Translations under genes and position numbers: made by a program
The notes under the pieces: model-generated
What the model was told of the DNA's origin: nothing
Database searches by the model: none
What the model saw: the letters and a program-made list of their open reading frames with translations, nothing else
Shown: piece after piece, positions 47,793 through 59,361 of the stretch
Layout: the number at the start of each line of letters is the position of its first letter
How positions within the stretch are numbered: position 1 is the stretch's first letter
Origin: Phytoseiulus persimilis
Taxonomy: Eukaryota > Arthropoda > Arachnida > Mesostigmata > Phytoseiidae
Assembly (NCBI GenBank): GCA_037576195.1
Contig: CM075102.1
Location: 11,160,001-11,224,000, forward strand
DNA: 64,000 nucleotides
Direction: 5' to 3'

Positions 47793-49275
47793 ATGACGAA
47801 CTTCTGGGAATTGCCGAAAAAACTTCAAAGAGTACTAACATTCACTGTAGGTTCCTGGGCACATCCGGTCTCAAGCTCGCGAAAATGGCGAAACAATCGC
47901 GCGAGATGCTCACATCTGTTTCCTGTTCGATTCGCACGTGTGGGACTTGGAGCTCCCAGCTCCCACTTGACTGTCGAGAGCTGTAATTTCTCGAGAGGAA
48001 CGCAGGGGATTGCATTTAAGCTTGAACTTCATGAGGTACTCTGGAATAACAAGCGAGCCCCCGTTCGGAAGAAGCGAGTTTATCCCTCAGGAGTCTATTC
48101 TTTGAGGAGTCGGTTATTTCCGCGCTTCCCACGCACTAATGCTCGGAAGTCGAGCACTCTCACGGTGAGGAAAAACACTCATGCAGCAGCCAGTGTTTTG
48201 GGTGATGGAACTGTGCTATTCCCGTGCTTGTTCCGCCTCTGTTCCATTCGAAACCATGTTCATCCATCTCCAGTAAAGTTCCCATCGTTTTCCTTGAAGA
48301 CAGTTGACGCGTGGTGACCTGAAACTTGTTTGGATCCCTGTACTTGAGGCATAAAGAACTTCGACGATTGTCATCAAGGTTGTATCTTCGCGTAAGAGTT
48401 TGTCCAACCAATCGGTGATAATGGTACTGATTTCCTGAGGAAGCGGGAACAGTTACGAGGCAGCCATGATCGCTCCCGATCACTGTCATTCTGATTTTCA
48501 AACACTCTGACTACAGGTTTTCTTGAAATCCAGTGACTTGACTTATGAGGGTCTCTTCATTGCCAAATCAGAGCTCAAGTTTTCGATCTTGCGTCACTGA
48601 GCTCGAACGTTTTATCTGATGAGGCCAATTCGTGAGTCCTCTCCACACGATTGTGAAGCATTGTTCGAGCTGCTGAAAACATACGGAGGTCAGATGGCTA
48701 CGTATTCCTCGTTCTCTGAAACCGTGCAGTCCAACTGTTTTCTCTGTCATGAAACGGGACTACTCGATGATTCGTAGTGAGCTCACGCTCCGTCACATCC
48801 AAGAGCCTCCATTTGGGAGCATCAGCCAGTGACGCAAACCGGAAGCTGCATCGAGCTCAGCAGACACCCTGCATGAGAAATCCGCCCTCGAATAATGGCT
48901 TCCGCGCATCCCGCTTCACCCTCGATCCAGACCATCTATCACCGATCGCGATAAAAACAGTCCGCGATCAAGGCAATTGTCTAACAAACTTTTTCGATGT
49001 TTTCTCCAACAGATGGCGGCGATGACCGATGCCTATATGAGCTTCCTCCAAGGAATCAACAGTCGGAGCTTCCCGCGGATAAAGTCAAGAACAAGCTCTG
49101 TGCAATTGGAGTCATCGGGCTACCCAGAAGACCTTTCGCCGAACCGATGTCAGTCGCAAGAGAGCTTCGTGGATCTAGGCGAGGATTACCAAGATGTCTT
49201 TCGCCGTAGCTCGTCCTTGCCCTCCCTGGATCAAGTGGATGGGTTCTACGCCAGTATTTCTCCGACAGCAGAGTA
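47793..49275 (+). CDS. Tentative two-exon gene, product unknown
   Basis: Possible exon 1 at 47793-47846 (MTNFWELPKKLQRVLTFT) with donor GTAGGT, and exon 2 at 49014-49275 after an acceptor TTTTCTCCAACAG. Both are in phase 0, so the join keeps the frame and ends at a stop. Exon 2 encodes MAAMTDAYMSFLQGINSRSF and a Ser-rich, possibly phosphorylated tail (RRSSSLPSLDQVDGFYASIS). No family is recognised. The 1.2-kb intron is long for this window, so additional exons or an unrelated exon 1 are possible. Exon 2 alone is the better supported part. Confidence 0.35.
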
Positions 49276-50318
49276 AGGGTTGTCCCTCATTCTAACAGTC
49301 TCTTCGAGCCAAACGCGAGATGATTTCGTCCGTTATGTTGTAGTATTTCGCTCAGATTGTTCGACACGATCCGTCCGAATTGAAATGAGTGAATCCACCT
49401 CAGTCCGCCTCAGCTGAGGCATACACATTTTATTGCAATTGCTGTAAAGCTACGAGGAACAGAGAAATTTTCGCCGCACGGCCGACAAGGGTAATACCTT
49501 TAATCCCTACTGCTCCACAGCTATAATCGTCGCTGACCTTGGAAAGAACATTTGGTTTTCTGAGCATCGGAACGCAAGCGCGGAGTGAGAAAAAAAAAAC
49601 ACTTCAACGAAACTCGTACCTAAGGATTGACCATCTCTGAGTGCATTTTCTAATCGCGTGTTTCAAACTGGCTCCCGACGCAAGGAGCCCACTCCTCTCA
49701 GCTCTCAGAGTCGGTTGCGTGAGAAGAGCGAACTGCGTTCCGATAGTTGACGTTCAAAATTGTTCCAATGATCTTGAATCATAGACGAGTGCGAGCGTTA
49801 GCAATCAGTGGGTTGAAGTGAATTTGGCTTGGGGAGCGTCGGGGATGTTTGGAGGGTTTCCAGTCCGAGAACTCCTGAATTTTGCATCGACTGACTCAGT
49901 CACCGGGATTCCCAGTGTCCCAAACCTCAAACATTGACTGATGCCATCATAACTGGAACCACTTGGTCATCCTGGATTATGGTGATGTTATTGTGAGCAT
50001 CATTATTGCCATCCCGGAACCAGGAAGGGTTAGAAAGGCACCCGACTCAGCCGAAGGCACCGTGATAGGAGATTCTGTTCCCCGCTTGACATCGGTCTTC
50101 AACTTGACAAGTCTTTCGAAAGTTGGATCGATCGAACGTGATTCGAGAGCCGTGATACAAACTTGTTGTAGCATCCGTACAGAGGCTGCCGAGTTGCGTA
50201 GTTTCCATCTAGCTTTTATCCCTAATTTCGCGTGACGGAGCTCTGTCGATTGTGGACGCAGTACAGATGCAGCGAAACATTCGGTGATTCTCTCCGCGGC
50301 CCTAGACAGGGCGAGGTG
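49276..50318. other. Intergenic upstream of ATG4
   Basis: No convincing exon. The part next to 50319 would be the ATG4 promoter and 5' UTR. Confidence 0.4.
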
Positions 50319-52270
50319 ATGGCTGCCTTGGAAATGGTCTCGATTATCAGTGATGTGCGGAGCCTCTGGATCGAGTTACAGAACGACTATCTCCTCATCG
50401 AGCTCTCACCCGAAGTGAAAGCCAAGATTGCCGATATTCTCAGCACTTCAAGGTATCCTCGCGTCTTTCCCGACGGGGAACATTCATAGACTCCAAGGCG
50501 GTCGTTACAAAGTCCACAGCGTTTCGGGGCTATGCTCGATCGGAAACGAGCTGCCTTCGTGAACTCCGCTGTCGGCCAGGGACGCTCCGATTCAAAGGCA
50601 ACTTGAATAACGCGCTCTTGGTTTCCATTCCCAGACAAGCTCAAGAAAGCACCTCAGAGGCAGTGAAAAATCGGGTTCGAGGATGGTGGGCCAACATGAA
50701 ATACGGTTGGAACGCAATGAATACCGGCGCACAGATTGATATTAGTGATCTCAGTGGAGCTGACCCCATCTATCTGCTGGGCCAAGTTTATCACAACAAG
50801 AATAACTCATCATCGTTCAGGAATTTCTTCGCGGATTTCTCTACGCGGATTTGGTTCACGTACAGGCAGGTGAGGGTCTCATACTCCGCCGCACGTCTTC
50901 GATCGAATACTGGAGGTTACTTCCCTGTTACCTGCATACGAAGTTCTGCTTTGAGATAACGTCTCTTCATTCTAGGATTTCCAGCCCATGCAGAGTACCG
51001 GTCACACCAGCGATTCTGGATGGGGCTGTATGCTGCGATCGGCCCAGATGATTTTAGCGGAAGCATTCGTGCTCCATCTTCTGGGTAGACAATGGCGATG
51101 GAGTCCACAACATCATGAAGAGCATGGTGTTCATCGGAAAATCATCGGATGGTTCTCGGATGATCCGGATCCATCGCGCGCTCCTTTCAGTGTTCACAAC
51201 ATGGTGAAAGCGGCCGCAGCTCAGTGTGGCAAAAAAGCCGGTAAGTATTTGTCCCAGATTTCAACTCGATTGCCGTTCGAAAAACGCTCAGTACTATCCA
51301 CGAGCTGCTGACTGGGGAATACCTCTGGATCATCGACTGTTACGTGGCTCGTCTCGAGTGATGTCACCAAGCGCTCGGCGACTCCGGTCAGACATCAGCA
51401 CTTCGTGACTAACCTCAGCAAACGTTTCCATCTGTCAGGTGATTGGTTCGGTCCATCTACGGCTGCCTATCTGCTGAAAAAGTGTCTTGAAGAAGCTTCG
51501 GAAATCGCGGATTCTAAAGAGATTTTTGAGCAGATGGCCATTTACGTAGCTCAGGACTGCACTATCTATATTCAGGACGTTCTAGATTCATGCACAAGTG
51601 ACCCGGATATCGAATGGAAATCACTGGTGATCCTGATCCCGGTTCGGTTGGGTGGCGAGAACGTTAACGCCAACTATGTCCATTGCATCAAGGAAATCCT
51701 TGCCTACCAAAACTGCCTTGGAATCATTGGAGGCAAACCTCGACATTCCCTCTACTTTGTTGGCTTCCAAGGGAACAAATTGGTGTACCTGGATCCGCAT
51801 TATCTTCAGAAAACTACAAACATGTCGAGGCCGGACTTCTCTGTGAATGTGAGTTCTCAAAGGTCACTTCGAATCACCATCACCATCGTTGATGGACCAG
51901 GTCTGCGCCGAATCCATCGTCGGGAGATTCTTTCAATTATATAGATTTCGATTCGAAATTGCAGAGTTTCCATTGTACAACAGCCCGGAAAGTGTCGTTC
52001 TCAAAACTGGACCCATCGGCCACGATTGGATTTTACTGCAAGACTAGGAGGGATTTTGAGAATTTCAAAAACAGCATGCGGAGCGTAACAGAAACAAGTC
52101 CACAGAACTATGGTTACCCAGTGTTCATAATCAACGACGGGAGTTCTGCGTTGGTCAATCAGTTCGAATCGTTGGAGAATTCCGAAGAGAGAGTTCTTCG
52201 AGTTCATCGCCATATCATCACGGCGGAGGGTACGGTTCGCCGTGAGTCAGAAGAGTACGTGGTTCTCTGA
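50319..52270 (+). CDS. ATG4: Autophagy cysteine protease ATG4 (ATG4C/D-like)
   Basis: ATG4 cleaves the C-terminus of ATG8/LC3 proteins and later removes their lipid. Exons 50319-50452, 50635-50869, 50976-51240, 51439-51848 and 51965-52270, all GT-AG and phase-consistent, giving 449 codons plus stop. Catalytic Cys141 lies in TSDSGWGCMLRSAQM; Asp330 and His332 in VYLDPHYLQ. Other family blocks: FSTRIWFTYRQDFQPM across the exon 2-3 join, LLGRQWRW, GDWFGPSTAAYLLKKC, LVILIPVRLGGENVNANYV, LGIIGGKPRHSLYFVGFQG, SKLDPSATIGFYCKTRRDFE. The basic N-terminal extension (RGWWANMKYGWNAM) resembles ATG4C/D more than ATG4A/B. The start at 50319 is the first ATG in frame; a GTG-initiated upstream extension is ignored. 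A poly(A) signal follows the stop by about 250 bases. Confidence 0.94.
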
Positions 52271-52518
52271 TGTGCTCGGGGAAAGGCTAGAATTCTGGCG
52301 CACCATTCTTCGGTGGTTTCGGACGGAGATTTCAGGAACATTCACAGAGATTCCAGCCGCCATCTCAAGCACAACGTTGTGGAGTTGGAAGGAATCTGAG
52401 GCGTTGTCCGCGTTCTCGCAACGCATGGTCAACCTTGATGTACAGAGCGAGGTAGAGGCACTATATGAGCGCTCAGCCTTGATTGTTATGTAAAAAATAC
52501 CGGGAGAACACCAATGTA

Positions 52519-52524
52519 AATAAA
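52519..52524 (+). terminator. Poly(A) signal of ATG4
   Basis: AATAAA about 250 bases after the ATG4 stop codon on the coding strand. Confidence 0.55.
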
Positions 52525-54062
52525 TGTCGTTGTTCTACCTTACTGATTTAAGAAAAAGTGAAATCCTCATTGTTCTCAACCTGTCGGCCCCGAAACGGTG
52601 GAAAGCGCAGAGCGTTGGTGCACTCCACAGACTTGACGATCGGAAATCGGACCCGATCAGTGCTGCATTGAGTCTCGTCCGAACGTTGATTGAGCTGATC
52701 AGGAAATCAGGCCAACTTCGTCGGCGCATCGCGATTCGTTATTCCGTCAGAAGCCGCATCTCAGTGATGAAAATTCCTGCTCCTGTTCGTTCACGTGGAA
52801 TCCGCTCGGGCTAGCTCCCGGAGATTGTGAGCACAGTCAGCATTTCTAAGCTCGAAGGATTGTTTGGACTTGAGCCTCCACTTGTTTATTTGACACGGCC
52901 TGTCTGCGCGATGGAAATAGTGTTTGCATGGGTTACATAGCTCTCAGTTAAACTCACCCTCGCGGAATGAATCCGAATGTTTGGGTAAGAGAACCAACTC
53001 CGGTTTTCAATAGATACACGCAGTTTGAGAGCATCCGTGGATATCTGATCGGACAGATTGTCTCTTCGATAGCGGTAAGTCGGCATTCATTTCTGATCGC
53101 GTAGTAGGCTCCGGAAGCTAGTTTCCTGTGTTCCGCAGTCAGACTAAGCCGTTCGAGAGTATCTAGAAGCAAATGAACCCCGCAACTTCGAGAAGTGTTC
53201 CTTGGGCTTCTCCAAATCAACGAGTTTCGCTCAGATCCTTCTCGCATACGATAGCGGGAATCGATTTCGATCTCCCTCGATCATCCGTAGAAGCGAGCTC
53301 CGCGTCACCCGTTGTCTTTCTCGGGGCTTGATCGGCGCCATCTCAAAGACGGAAGGCCGACTTATGTTCCCTGACCTCTCCAGAGATGTTGCCCCGGAGT
53401 GTGACTTCCAAGTTTGTCTGGTGCACGTTCTGGGAACAGTGATTCGGAGTTTTTAGCGTCACGGTAATTCGTGTTCAAAGTGTCAACGCGAGCAATCGAA
53501 CGACGGAGGAACCGATGAAGAAGTCGATTGGAAGAGTCGCATCCTCTGATCTATTGAGGCGTGCCTTGACCCAGAAGCAGTTGTACCGCCCGGAAACTCA
53601 TTTGAGGGTGAGACTAACGCGCTGTTTCACTCTCTCGATGACTGCACTAACTCACACCATGCCAGATACAACGGCAGCAAACTATTGCGAGAGATTGCAA
53701 CGAGCTGTTATTTTACACTCGGCGCTTCTTATTGCAACCACTCGGCGCATCGTCGAGCGAGTCTGTTCGACTGCGTGCGTCTCGGTGTGCGTGCCGCAAC
53801 CCGACCGATTGATTGAATGAGAAACTTGCGCGACATTCGGTTCGTGCAGTGCCTCGTTGTCTTGCCAACTGACGGCGGCCGGGATGACGAGACGTAGACG
53901 ATTGTGACACTCTTACGAGAAGGAAAGTGCGCCCACGTACACCGCACGAGAACGTACGCCCGGAGGCTTGGCATCGCCGAGAGGGACACGAGTTGTGAAG
54001 TCGTACGACGGAAGCCGTTTGTTTGCTTGGGACGAGCTATACGTCGCGACTCCTCCGTCAGA
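52525..54062. other. Intergenic, no gene recognised
   Basis: Minus frame 53247-52954 (97 codons) and plus 53515-53820 are open but unrecognised. No supported splice structure. Confidence 0.35.
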
Positions 54063-54141
54063 ATGCCTTATCCTCTCAGCGCGCGACTAGTCACAATCCG
54101 GACGACGATCCAGCCCCAGTTGCCGGACAGAATCAAAGAAG
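54063..54141 (+). CDS. Possible upstream first exon of the septin gene
   Basis: ATG at 54063 followed by 26 codons (MPYPLSARLVTIRTTIQPQL, PDRIKE) and a donor G|GTGAGT at 54142, leaving one base. The septin exon is preceded by an acceptor (TTTCAATACAG) at 56957, and splicing there would read Val then Met-Thr-Glu in the septin frame. So the phase is compatible with an N-terminally extended isoform. The 2.8-kb intron and lack of conservation knowledge make this tentative. Confidence 0.25.
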
Positions 54142-56960
54142 GTGAGTGTGAAAAATCAACCGCGGCTCCGCTGGTCAAGCGAGCGGTCTTTTTCTGGAAA
54201 CAGCTGCCGAGCTTGAGCTTACTGAAGCACCTTAAACGTCTTCACACGTTGACTTCGGAGGCAAACTCCTGAAACACAATGAACGAGGAAAACGCTCTGA
54301 GCGTCGATAGTCCTGAACTATTTCAAAAAAGAACGTTCCCTTGAGCCACCGCGAGTCTGTGAACCACTTTTCGAGCTGACAGCACGGCAGCGAGAGAAAC
54401 AGCAGGCCTGTAACAGAGATGGGATAGTCTCGGGACAGTTCCAATGACGGCTCCGCTCCAGGCTAGAACTTTCTGCAGATTTCTTTCCCCAAAGAGCCGT
54501 GGCGAGAACTCATTTTCCTCCAAGTTGGAGCTGCTGATGTGAATCATTCAGTAGGTTTTGAGGGATAAAGAGAATGACTCAAACACGGTCATTAGAAGAC
54601 GCCTTCCACGAGCGAATACTCCATGGCGCTTGCAGCCTCTGGTCGACGACAGAAAACACCTGTTCCGCGTGTCCGTGAATCGATTGGCGCTTTCCATAGC
54701 AATAGCTTGACGGTTGGGAGCCGCCATGGCAGTACCAGCCGAGGCTCCGATCGAGAGTTTATGAGAAGAAGGCCCTCTTAACCGGTGGTTGGAGAGCGTT
54801 CGGATTGAGCGGCCATTGAGATCCCTGGAGCGACTCCACAGGCTCAGAGCAAGGTAAGGAGGCTCAGATGAAAAGAGGTAACGCCAGGAACCGGGAGTCT
54901 ACCACCCGAATGATCCCTGCTTTCCGCGATCCGTTTGTCAGTGGAACATCGGCCGTACCGTTCCGAGGAGCTCACGGAATTTCGCGCGTTCGAGCGTTTT
55001 CTTTTCAGAACTCTGATTTGAACGCTCTCGATTGCGCCAGCCTCGAGTTGTTTGTCAGGCTCTGCAGTTGAGGCTTCGAGCGCGGGTTGCTAAACTTTTG
55101 TGTGATCGATTGATAAGTAGCTTGTTGCTAGTTCGCTCGCTCGAGTCATGTTATTTTCGCGGCGGCGGCGGTGGTGGTCGGAGGGAGGAAGGGAGCCTCT
55201 TTACTCAAAGGCGGCAGCGGCGGTTGCGGCAGCGGCGGCAACTTCTCATGCTTCCCTAGGCTCGACTCAGAGCTGAGTCACCGGAGGCGCCGTGGAGAAT
55301 ACGCACGGAACTCTTGCTCTATCGGCGAAGAAGTCGAACGCTAGAGACCCGTTGCGGATGTGTGGTGGCCGGCGATCTCTTGGCGAACCAGGGTACGAAC
55401 GCTGAGGAATGCTCCTAATACGGAAAATGTGTTGAGCTCGCGTGAGTGGGATCGTTATCTGCCGGGCTCCTGAGCATTTCGGAGGCCACCTGTACCGAAG
55501 CATCTCCTTTGAAAGTCAGGCTTGTAATCCGAGGTGGGAAACGTGCGAGTGTCTTGAAACTTCTTTCATATGCAGCCGCTCATCGCAAGGATACCAAAGC
55601 CGGCCCAGTTTCCATGACGACGAAGAGCCTCTTCTCCTGAGGGCATTGACCTCCTCGCACTTTGCTCCTGAGCGGAGAAAAGCTACCCTAGGGATTGAAA
55701 GGGGAAGGTCTCCCTCCGTGGCGTTCTGGGACCGATTGTGACACGTCCGGCGTATCGCTATTTCTGACCGGAACCGGGTCGTCGATGCGAGAAGGCGCTA
55801 GCATAGTGAACGGATCGCTGTCTGCATTTCCACACCCAAACCAGTTTCGGCGCCAAATTATTCCTCGATACTTTGTCGGAACCGGTCAATGCGCGGAATC
55901 ATATGAATTTCGCCCTCCTCGCTGTCATCCCTGGATCGCTATGGGGGAATCCCGAGAGTTGTTTCTCGACGAAAAACTTGATGGGAGACTTCAGCTTGAG
56001 ACCGTAAACCCTCAGTGACAGAAGAACGATCAGATCATTCTCCGATTCAGTCACTTGATGCTCACTATAACCTCACTGTTCAATCGAGCGGTGTCGCTGA
56101 TCTGAAAATTCACTTGTAGCTCTGAGTCAGACAGCCCTTGCTTAGCTGATTGGAATTTGAGCGAAGTGACTCGTTATGAGACGGGACCGTTGTTTGATAA
56201 AGATGGTGAATCATCGTAAGCTGAGACTTCCGAATCTTCCCTTTCAGAAAATGCGGATCGCCACGATTCTCTGAGCTCTTTTCTCACGTTCCCATTGCTG
56301 TTACAGGACTAGAACGAGTTTTCCAAGAATCATCGCCAAATCAGTTCAAGCTTTGCTCATTTGAAAACCTGGTGGCTTCATTGGAGAGACGATTCCCGAC
56401 AATTTTCTCGGTTCCGTACTTCAAGGAGCTACTGGGCGCCAGATTACAGCTGGTCGCTACCTGTAACGAGGGTGAGTCTGCCGTTCAGTGGAGCCTTCTA
56501 TCAGATAGGGGCAGAAATTGATTCATAGGCACAAATCGAAAGAAACAGCTTCGGCGGCTTCTCCGACGCTCACCATACCGAAAATTGACCAGAGATAACT
56601 TGGAATCAATAATCCTGGAAAGCCAGGTCCGTTGACAACCATCCGGTGTTACCTGGCTCTCTCCTGGCTTCGATAGCCGTCCCGCGTTACAGAGTCCAAT
56701 CGGAAAACCTAAACACCCGAATTCGATGCAGATAAATTCAGGTTTCGGATTTCCGAAGGTTCTAACTCTGGAGAATGTGCCACAGAATTCCCAGGTTCAT
56801 GAATGGTCAACCGGTCCGTTTTCCGATCATGCTCGCTTGTGTCGCGGCTCTGTCATCCTCAGAGTACTCCACGATCTTTCCGACGATCCCACAAATCAAG
56901 AAGCGGAGATAACTGCCGGAATTTCCAGGTTTACTCTGTCTTGAAGATTTCAATACAGTC
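54142..56960. other. Septin upstream region with GC-rich trinucleotide repeat
   Basis: Contains a GGC/GGT and GGCAGC-rich patch at 55156-55245, similar in character to the GC-rich leader at 5.1-5.4 kb, suggesting a promoter or 5' UTR. Long open frames at 55442-56018 are not recognised. Confidence 0.35.
55156..55245. repeat. GC-rich trinucleotide-like repeat
   Basis: GGCGGCGGCGGTGGTGG at 55160 and GGCAGCGGCGG-type repeats at 55210-55240. Low complexity, likely promoter-proximal. Confidence 0.6.
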
Positions 56961-59361
56961 ATGACGGAATCGCTTACCAACGACACAACGAACTGGGGAG
57001 GTATGAAAACCCCTATCACGGGTCTGATCGGGCTTTCGAACCTGCCGGATCAAATAACGACCAAACTTCTGAAACGAGGATTCGATCTCAACGTGATGCT
57101 GGTCGGAAGGAGTGGACTTGGCAAGAGCACTCTGGTGGATACACTCTTCAAAGCCAAGGTTCGTCGTGCACATTAGCTTTGTATAACATCGAACGCGTTG
57201 CGTGCTTTATTTGGCGAATCTGCTCGTCAGATTTTCTCGCGGAGAAGGCGGCCAGCAGCGGACCGCCTCGGTAGCGCAGTAGGTAGCGCGTCAGTCTCAT
57301 AATCTGAAGGTCGTGAGTTCGATCCTCACCCGGGGCAAGGCGGCAATCTTTTTTATTCGGAATCGTATTCCGGATCGGTGCTCGGAGAGTGAGGAGCCGA
57401 TCTCTGCGAGTGAAAGCGCGAGATTCCAAATGATTCCACCGGAGAAACGGCGCCATCAGATTTTCTCGCGGATAGTTTGGGTGACGTACATGACCCTCCC
57501 TGCTCGTGGCCAGAATCGCTCTCCTTGCTTCCATTGGCGGGCTAAGAAGTGTCATTGTCAAAGAAGGCGAGCTGATTTCGCCCGCATCCAGTGAATCTGC
57601 GTGGCCCACTAGCTCAGTCGGTTAGAGCGTCGTGCTAATAACGCGAAGGTCACAGGTTCGATCCCTGTGTGAGCCATAATTTGTTTTCATTTTTCAACAT
57701 TCTCTCGCATTCAAAAGTACACTTCCTGAAGATAATGGAGATTCCTCTCATGTAGCATTTGACAAGCATGTCTTCGTCAAAAGTCAGCAGTATCCTCGAA
57801 CGGTCCGTGATTCTTTTTCCAGGTTTCTAGACACTCCTCTCAGAAGTTACAAGATTCCGAAATTCTACCGAAAACGACGGAGATTCATGCAGTCACTCAC
57901 GTTCTGGAGGAGCAGAACGTTAAAGTTCGACTCACTGTCACCGATACCCCAGGCTATGGCGATCAACTCAACAACCAGAATTGTTGGGCAAGTTTACCCC
58001 GGTACTACCGAAGCAAAGCTCGACTCTCCATCACCGCTAGACCGACTCTCGAATAAGCGATTCGTTCGACCGCAGGTACCGATTATGCAGCATATTTCCG
58101 AGCAGTACGAGAGGTACTTGATTGAGGAACGCGCCGTAGTCCGCAAAAGATTTCTTCCGGATTCACGTATCCACGTCATAATCTACTTCATCGAGGTGGG
58201 TTGATCCAGTTAGCTATCGATACGCATCGCTCCTCGACGCGTCCTCATTGGAGTGAGGCGTGCAAGGCTTTCGACTCGAGTGGAAATTACGTTGACATCG
58301 CGGTTTTCAGCCGACGGGGCACCGGCTGTCGAATCTCGACGTGGAGTGTCTTCGGCGTCTCACCAGAGTTGCCAACGTAATTCCGGTGATCGCAAAAAGC
58401 GACACACTCACGGTGGAAGAGCGTGCTCTCTTCAAGCACAACATTTGTGAAGATCTCCTCCGTAATCAGATACAGGTGCGCATACTATTCAATCGGATCA
58501 TTCATCTGTATCTGTGAGAGATAATTCTAGCGAGATATGCTCGACATGAGTGTTTCTGAGGATTTCAATTTTCTCCGTGAAGGTTTACGTGGGAGACGAA
58601 GAGGAAGGCGGTGTCGGTTGCAAAGACATGGTGCCGTTCTGCGTTGTGGGCTCCACGAGTCAACACGAGGTTTCGGGCAAGATGCTCTTCGGCAGAGCCA
58701 CTCGTTGGGGAGTCGTCGAATGTGAAAACAAGGCCCACTGTGAATTCACTCAACTGAGGGACCTATTGATCAAGTGAGTTTGTTGGCGAGGTCTGTTTTT
58801 GCAGTCACAGCCAGAAGAGGAATCTCGAGACGCCTTGCCGCCGTCATCGGTCGCTCAAACGATATAGACAGGCCATTCCTGTTCCTCGAGGCAGTCGTGT
58901 AATTACGTAATCGAGCTCATCTTTCATGTCGGGTTCTTGCTGTCGAGTTCCGAGCGCATGGATCTCGTCAGATAGCACAATTGCCTTCTCTCTCGTTCAA
59001 ACGTCGGTTCTCCTAATTACTGACTCGCTCATTCGAATTCGATCATCGAACTCCCTGAGAGTCGTGCAGAACTCGCTATTCTTTTCTGCGTCGAAGTCAG
59101 CGGCTCTCGAGTGGATAATCAACGGGCTTGCAGGTCGGGTACCTCGATCACGACGGCCCCTGCCGTCGTTTCGGAACATTGTTGTTTGCGATCGAGTAAA
59201 CACTGATTTCTTGCAGAACCAACATGGGCGATCTCGTGGAAAAGACTCACTGCGTTCATTACGAAAATTTCCGGCATCAGAGACTGAAGAGCGGCGAACC
59301 GGTTCTGAAGATGCACCACAACGGGAACTCGTTGGATCATTGCAACGAATCGACGCTTTGA
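56961..59361 (+). CDS. Septin GTPase, SEPT3/9 group
   Basis: Septins are filament-forming GTP-binding proteins of the cell cortex. Exons 56961-57158, 57823-57987, 58076-58195, 58311-58475, 58583-58773 and 59217-59361; 327 codons plus TGA, every phase closing. Motifs: polybasic KLLKRGFDLNVMLVG, P-loop GRSGLGKS (residues 49-56), LFKAKVSRHSSQ and ILPKTTEIHAV as in SEPT9, G3 DTPGYGD (107-113), LNNQNCW, PTGHRLSNLDVECLRRL, G4 AKSD (189-192), the septin unique element around VVECENKAHCEFTQLRDLLI, and a short C-terminus without coiled coil, which fits the SEPT3/9 group. Intron 2 uses a GC donor (GCAAGT). Intron 1 (664 bases) holds two tRNA genes. An upstream exon is possible. Confidence 0.94.
57265..57337 (+). 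tRNA. tRNA-Met (CAU), elongator type
   Basis: 73 nt. Acceptor stem GCCTCGG pairs with CCGGGGC; D arm TAGCGCAGTAGGTAGCGCG; anticodon loop CTCATAA with CAT; T arm GTGAG-TTCGATC-CTCAC; discriminator A. It lies in the first septin intron, same strand. Confidence 0.95.
57603..57676 (+). tRNA. tRNA-Ile (AAU)
   Basis: 74 nt. Acceptor GGCCCAC pairs with GTGAGCC except one C-A mismatch at the fourth pair; D arm TAGCTCAGTCGGTTAGAGC; anticodon loop CTAATAA with AAT; T arm ACAGG-TTCGATC-CCTGT; discriminator A. It lies in the first septin intron, same strand as the septin and 265 bases after tRNA-Met. Confidence 0.93.
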
